Assembly: GCF_006494425.1 (NCBI RefSeq)
Contig: NZ_VHIV01000011.1
Coordinates: 1 to 64,000 of the forward strand
Length of the DNA: 64,000 nucleotides
Direction: 5' to 3'
Origin: Bacillus dicomae
GTDB taxonomy: Bacteria; Bacillota; Bacilli; Bacillales; Bacillaceae_G
Shown: piece by piece, positions 61,329-64,000 of the stretch
Layout of the letters: the number at the start of each line of letters is the position of its first letter
Position numbering within the stretch: position 1 is the stretch's first letter
Notes under the pieces: model-generated
Told to the model about the DNA's origin: nothing
Seen by the model: only the letters and a program-made list of their open reading frames with translations
Database searches by the model: none
Position numbers and translations under genes: made by a program

Positions 61329-61430
61329 AGAAAGTCTCACTATATTACTTTCTGTTTATAATGTAATGAAGAATGAAAAACCAACTACTTTTTAATAGCC
61401 CTCATCTGTATGTAGATGGGGCCCTTTTTA
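61329..61430 (+). ncRNA. Candidate short RNA from the two-way promoter
   Basis: A transcript starting near 61329 would end at the hairpin CCTCATCT / AGATGGGG with a following T run (61400-61430). It holds a TAGAAAGT ... ACTTTCT inverted repeat but no open frame with a good ribosome binding site. It may be a regulatory RNA; this rests on promoter and terminator only. Confidence 0.35.
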
Positions 61431-61435
61431 TAAAC

Positions 61436-61500
61436 CTTACAACATTGTAAGGTTTACGTAAGTTAATTCGATAGTAAATTTGTCATATTTTTTGCATAAT
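61436..61500 (+). promoter_or_regulatory. 65-bp promoter module of the 37-residue peptide gene
   Basis: CTTACA-ACAT-TGTAAG (61436-61451), CGTAAG half-site, ATTCGAT (61466-61472), 22 bp, then CATAAT (61495-61500). Confidence 0.75.
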
Positions 61501-61554
61501 AGATACAAATAGATAAAAATAATTAGGGATATAGTAAGAAGGGAGAAGAATGGG

Positions 61555-61668
61555 ATGTTTAAAGAAGAAGTAGTGAAGTTTCCAATTAAAGATTTCTGTA
61601 GCTACTTTACTGTTGTTGTAGTATGTATTGGATTATTTGATATCATAACAAACTTAATTGTTAAATAA
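61555..61668 (+). CDS. 37-residue membrane peptide
   Basis: The peptide begins MFKEEVVKFPIKDFCSYF and has one membrane segment (about residues 19-34, VVVVCIGLFDIITNLI). AAGGGAGAAG lies 7 bp before the ATG. It is transcribed from a 65-bp module and ended by a hairpin right after the stop. No family is recognised. It is absent from a standard open-frame list because of its length. Confidence 0.65.
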   Translation: MFKEEVVKFPIKDFCSYFTVVVVCIGLFDIITNLIVK

Positions 61669-61677
61669 CATAGATGA

Positions 61678-61713
61678 AAAAACAAGAAGGGGGATCCTTT
61701 CTTGTTTTTTTTA
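61678..61713 (+). terminator. Terminator of the 37-residue peptide gene
   Basis: AAACAAGAAAGG-like arms (AAAACAAGAAGG / CCTTTCTTGTTTT) with a GGGATC loop are followed by a run of T. Confidence 0.8.
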
Positions 61714-61726
61714 TGGAGGAATAAAG

Positions 61727-62509
61727 ATGAAGTGGATTGATAGCCATATACATGTTGATCAATATAAAGAGGAAGAGAAAAGCAGATTACTTAAAGATAC
61801 GGAAAATAGTAAAGAGATAAATGGGCTTATTGCGGTATCTATGAATTATCAATCATGTAAAGAAACTTTATCTTTAGCAAAGCGATATCCTTTTGTGCAT
61901 CCAGCAATAGGTTTTCATCCGGAGCAGCCGATTCATAAAGAAGAGTGTGAGCAAATTTATAAATTAATTGAAGATCATGTAGAGGATATAGTAGCGATTG
62001 GTGAAGTTGGCTTACCGTATTATTTAAGAAAAGAAGATGAGCATATTGCTATCAATTCATATATATCGGTGTTACAACGGTTTGTTGAACTAGCTAGCAA
62101 ATATGATTTACCAATTATATTGCACGCAATGTATGAAGATGCTGATATTGTATGTGATTTGCTGGAAGAATATAAAGTTTCGCGTGCGCACTTTCATTGG
62201 TTTAAAGGAAGTGAAACGACAATGAAACGGATGATGAGGAACGGTTATTATATTTCTATTACACCAGATGTTTTGCATAAGGAGAAGATTAGAAAAATTG
62301 TTTCGTATTATCCTCTTGAATATATGATGGTAGAAACAGATGGACCGTGGGAATTTCAAGACGATGTTATGACGCACCCGGGAATGATTCGAGAGGTATT
62401 AAAGGAAATTAGTGTTATAAAAAACGTATCTGTTGATAAGGTTGCAGAAACAATATATGAAAATACCATTCGATTTTACCCCGCTATTTGCCGGGGATCA
62501 AGACTCTGA
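61727..62509 (+). CDS. TatD-family metal-dependent hydrolase
   Basis: This 260-residue protein has the TIM-barrel TatD pattern. The metal site DSHIHVDQY is at residues 5-13, AIGEVGLPYY near 92 holds the Glu ligand, LPIILHAMYEDA near 128 gives a His, HFHWFKG near 155 another and METDGPW-type VETDGPW near 204 the Asp. The start at 61727 with TGGAGGAA upstream is preferred over 61658, which lies in the previous gene's end and its terminator. Possible activities are DNase or lactonase-like; not decided. Confidence 0.88.
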   Translation: MKWIDSHIHVDQYKEEEKSRLLKDTENSKEINGLIAVSMNYQSCKETLSLAKRYPFVHPAIGFHPEQPIHKEECEQIYKLIEDHVEDIVAIGEVGLPYYLRKEDEHIAINSYISVLQRFVELASKYDLPIILHAMYEDADIVCDLLEEYKVSRAHFHWFKGSETTMKRMMRNGYYISITPDVLHKEKIRKIVSYYPLEYMMVETDGPWEFQDDVMTHPGMIREVLKEISVIKNVSVDKVAETIYENTIRFYPAICRGSRL

Positions 62510-62638
62510 TTGATTAAGGGTCCACTTTGTTTGAAAGGATAGGAGAGTTACTCTTATCCTTTTTTATTATGGATATTTTTTCTAATATTTTCTATAATTT
62601 ATGATATGTTTAATTTGATGAAGGAAGTAGGGGAGAAA

Positions 62639-64000
62639 ATGGGGAAAGCATATAAAAAAATAGCTATTACAATGATGATTGGTGCACTTTCACTTGCAGC
62701 GTTTGGGTGTGAAGCAGAAAAAAAGGCTATAAATCCAAACGCAACACAAGAAAATAAAGAAGAACAAATTGATCCAGTAGTTGAAAAACAGATGAAAGAA
62801 AATGAGAAACATGGAAATACAGTTGGAAACAGTTCTAATAAAGGGAAGATGGCAGAGAGTAACGGCTGGATTTACTATTCGGTAAATGGTGATAAAAATA
62901 CAGGGGGCATTTATCGTACGAAAGATCAATTTCAGACTTCAGAACGTGTAGTGGAAGGTGTGAATGCTTCTTACATAAATATAAAAAACAAAGCTTTATA
63001 TTTTATTCATACGGATGAAGATAAGAATGCGGGATTATCTTCTTTAATGAAGTATGATATATCTAATAAAAAGTTAGATACGTTAAAAGCAGATACAAAT
63101 TATGTTTATATAAAAGATCAAACTTTATTTTATCCGAAAAGATATTCTGAGCATGGTGGTTTTGATATTGTAGGGATTGTAAAAATGGATTTAAAGACGG
63201 GACAGGAAGAAGAAGCGGCATTTAAAAATTCTGGTTGGTCTCGAACGATAGATGATAGTATTCTACATTGGAATAAAAATCGTGGAACACAAGTGACAAA
63301 AGATAATAAAACTTGGTCAAAAGAAAATTATGCAACAATATCTAGTGCTACGTATAATAATGAAAAATTGTATGCTGTTGTCGACTTTTCGTTACCTTTT
63401 GAAAAAAATGAAGCTGAGCATGGCATATATGAAATAGATGTTCAACAAAATAATGAAAAGTTATTGGTAAAGGATGCCTTGCAGATGAATGTGAAAGGGG
63501 ACACTTTTTATTATATAAAAAAGGATGGAGTATATAAGAAGAAAATGAATGGAGGAAATGAAAAAGTAATTTATAATAAAGCGGTTGAACCAACTAAATC
63601 TTATTTATATTTTGTAGCAGGAGATATGTATCTCTATACGGATAATGGAACTATCATGAATCTGGATACAAAGAAATCAAATGAAGTAAAAGATAAGAAG
63701 CTAGCAGATGACGTTATGTTACAGAAAGTATGGAATGCACAGAAGGAACTGACTAATGTTCAAATGGCTGCACTAACAGGAAACCCAAAACGAGTAGGGG
63801 ATTTTTCATACGGGGAATTAGTAAACCCTATTTATAATACGAAGGATAATTTAGAGACTACGCTATCTACGTACTTCTCAAAATCATTTATAGCAGAGTA
63901 TATGAAGAGTAAGTATATTAAAGAGTTAAATGGAAAAATGCACTATGCTATTGGAGATCCAGGTTCAAAAGCAGCAACTAAATTTACAAAAATTATTTCT
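62639..64000 (+). CDS. Lipoprotein with DUF5050-like repeats, cut by window end
   Basis: An open frame of 454 codons runs to the window edge. The start has AGGGGAGAA upstream. A signal peptide with lipobox AFGC lies at about residue 24, followed by a charged linker (residues 25-70). A beta-propeller-like region (about 75-370) repeats tyrosine-rich motifs such as GWIYYSVNGDKNTGGIYR, KALYFIHTDEDK and DTFYYIKKDGVYKKKMNGG, as in DUF5050. The last part (LETTLSTYFSKSFIAEYM ... YAIGDPG) may start another domain, possibly IseA-like; I am unsure. The C-terminus is not seen. Confidence 0.75.
   Translation, partial: MGKAYKKIAITMMIGALSLAAFGCEAEKKAINPNATQENKEEQIDPVVEKQMKENEKHGNTVGNSSNKGKMAESNGWIYYSVNGDKNTGGIYRTKDQFQTSERVVEGVNASYINIKNKALYFIHTDEDKNAGLSSLMKYDISNKKLDTLKADTNYVYIKDQTLFYPKRYSEHGGFDIVGIVKMDLKTGQEEEAAFKNSGWSRTIDDSILHWNKNRGTQVTKDNKTWSKENYATISSATYNNEKLYAVVDFSLPFEKNEAEHGIYEIDVQQNNEKLLVKDALQMNVKGDTFYYIKKDGVYKKKMNGGNEKVIYNKAVEPTKSYLYFVAGDMYLYTDNGTIMNLDTKKSNEVKDKKLADDVMLQKVWNAQKELTNVQMAALTGNPKRVGDFSYGELVNPIYNTKDNLETTLSTYFSKSFIAEYMKSKYIKELNGKMHYAIGDPGSKAATKFTKIIS

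Noticed and set aside
61375..61404. Short frame MKNEKPTTF downstream of the symmetric promoter
   Set aside because: It has no proper ribosome binding site and runs into a terminator hairpin; the interval is better viewed as possible non-coding RNA.
1..64000. CRISPR arrays, prophage or plasmid replication genes
   Set aside because: No regular repeat-spacer structure, phage structural genes, integrase or replication initiator was seen anywhere in the window.

Overview
The window is AT-rich Firmicute DNA. It carries many sigma-A style promoters, strong AGGAGG ribosome binding sites, S-box riboswitches, a glmS ribozyme and a cdaA-cdaR-glmM-glmS block. Gene content and order suggest a chromosome of the Bacillus cereus group (B. 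cereus, B. thuringiensis or B. anthracis type), some distance from the origin. No phage, plasmid or CRISPR region is seen.

Layout: 1-8.7 kb is core metabolism and cell-wall supply (tRNA-Gly, tRNA-Ala, glycerate kinase, arginase, c-di-AMP synthesis coupled to glmM, ribozyme-controlled glmS). 8.7-16.2 kb holds a hydrolase and the gluconate genes (gntR-gntK-gntP-gnd), bracketed by two diverged copies of one non-coding sequence. 16.4-34.8 kb is a mixed block: an S9 peptidase-like protein, a DUF4256 protein, a DoxX-type membrane protein, an ECF sigma/anti-sigma pair, lipoproteins, an SDR enzyme, the S-box metNIQ operon, oxidoreductases and MFS proteins. 35.0-48.1 kb is dominated by peptide uptake: a complete Opp/Dpp-type ABC transporter behind a second S-box, then two tandem orphan OppA paralogues, one behind a third S-box; a TetR gene with its YhgE/ABC-2-like target lies between. 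48.2-53.8 kb has proC plus an aldo/keto reductase, a GlcU-type sugar transporter, and modAB with a divergent regulator. 53.9-61.7 kb mixes ordinary genes (LysR/EamA, plsC, LacI with a PH-domain protein, YitT) with a dispersed set of very small genes. 61.7-64 kb has a TatD-type hydrolase and a lipoprotein cut by the window end.

The most interesting signal is in 53.9-61.7 kb. Three two-gene cassettes encode pairs of 31-33 residue peptides, and a fourth is decayed. All cassettes, a YxeA-family gene and a 37-residue membrane peptide share one promoter plan: CTTACA-N4-TGTAA, then GTAA, then ATTCGAT, then exactly 22 bp to a -10 hexamer. The distance from the outer edge of the first element to the end of the -10 is 65 bp in all seven cases. 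One instance is a symmetric, two-way promoter. The TNACA-N4-TGTAA core matches the consensus known for BceR-type response regulators, and yxeA belongs to such a regulon in B. subtilis. I infer a local antimicrobial-peptide or envelope-stress regulon with undescribed small peptides.

A second theme is methionine economy. Three S-boxes sit in front of metQNI, a full peptide ABC transporter and an orphan peptide-binding protein, so peptide import here is probably tied to SAM level.
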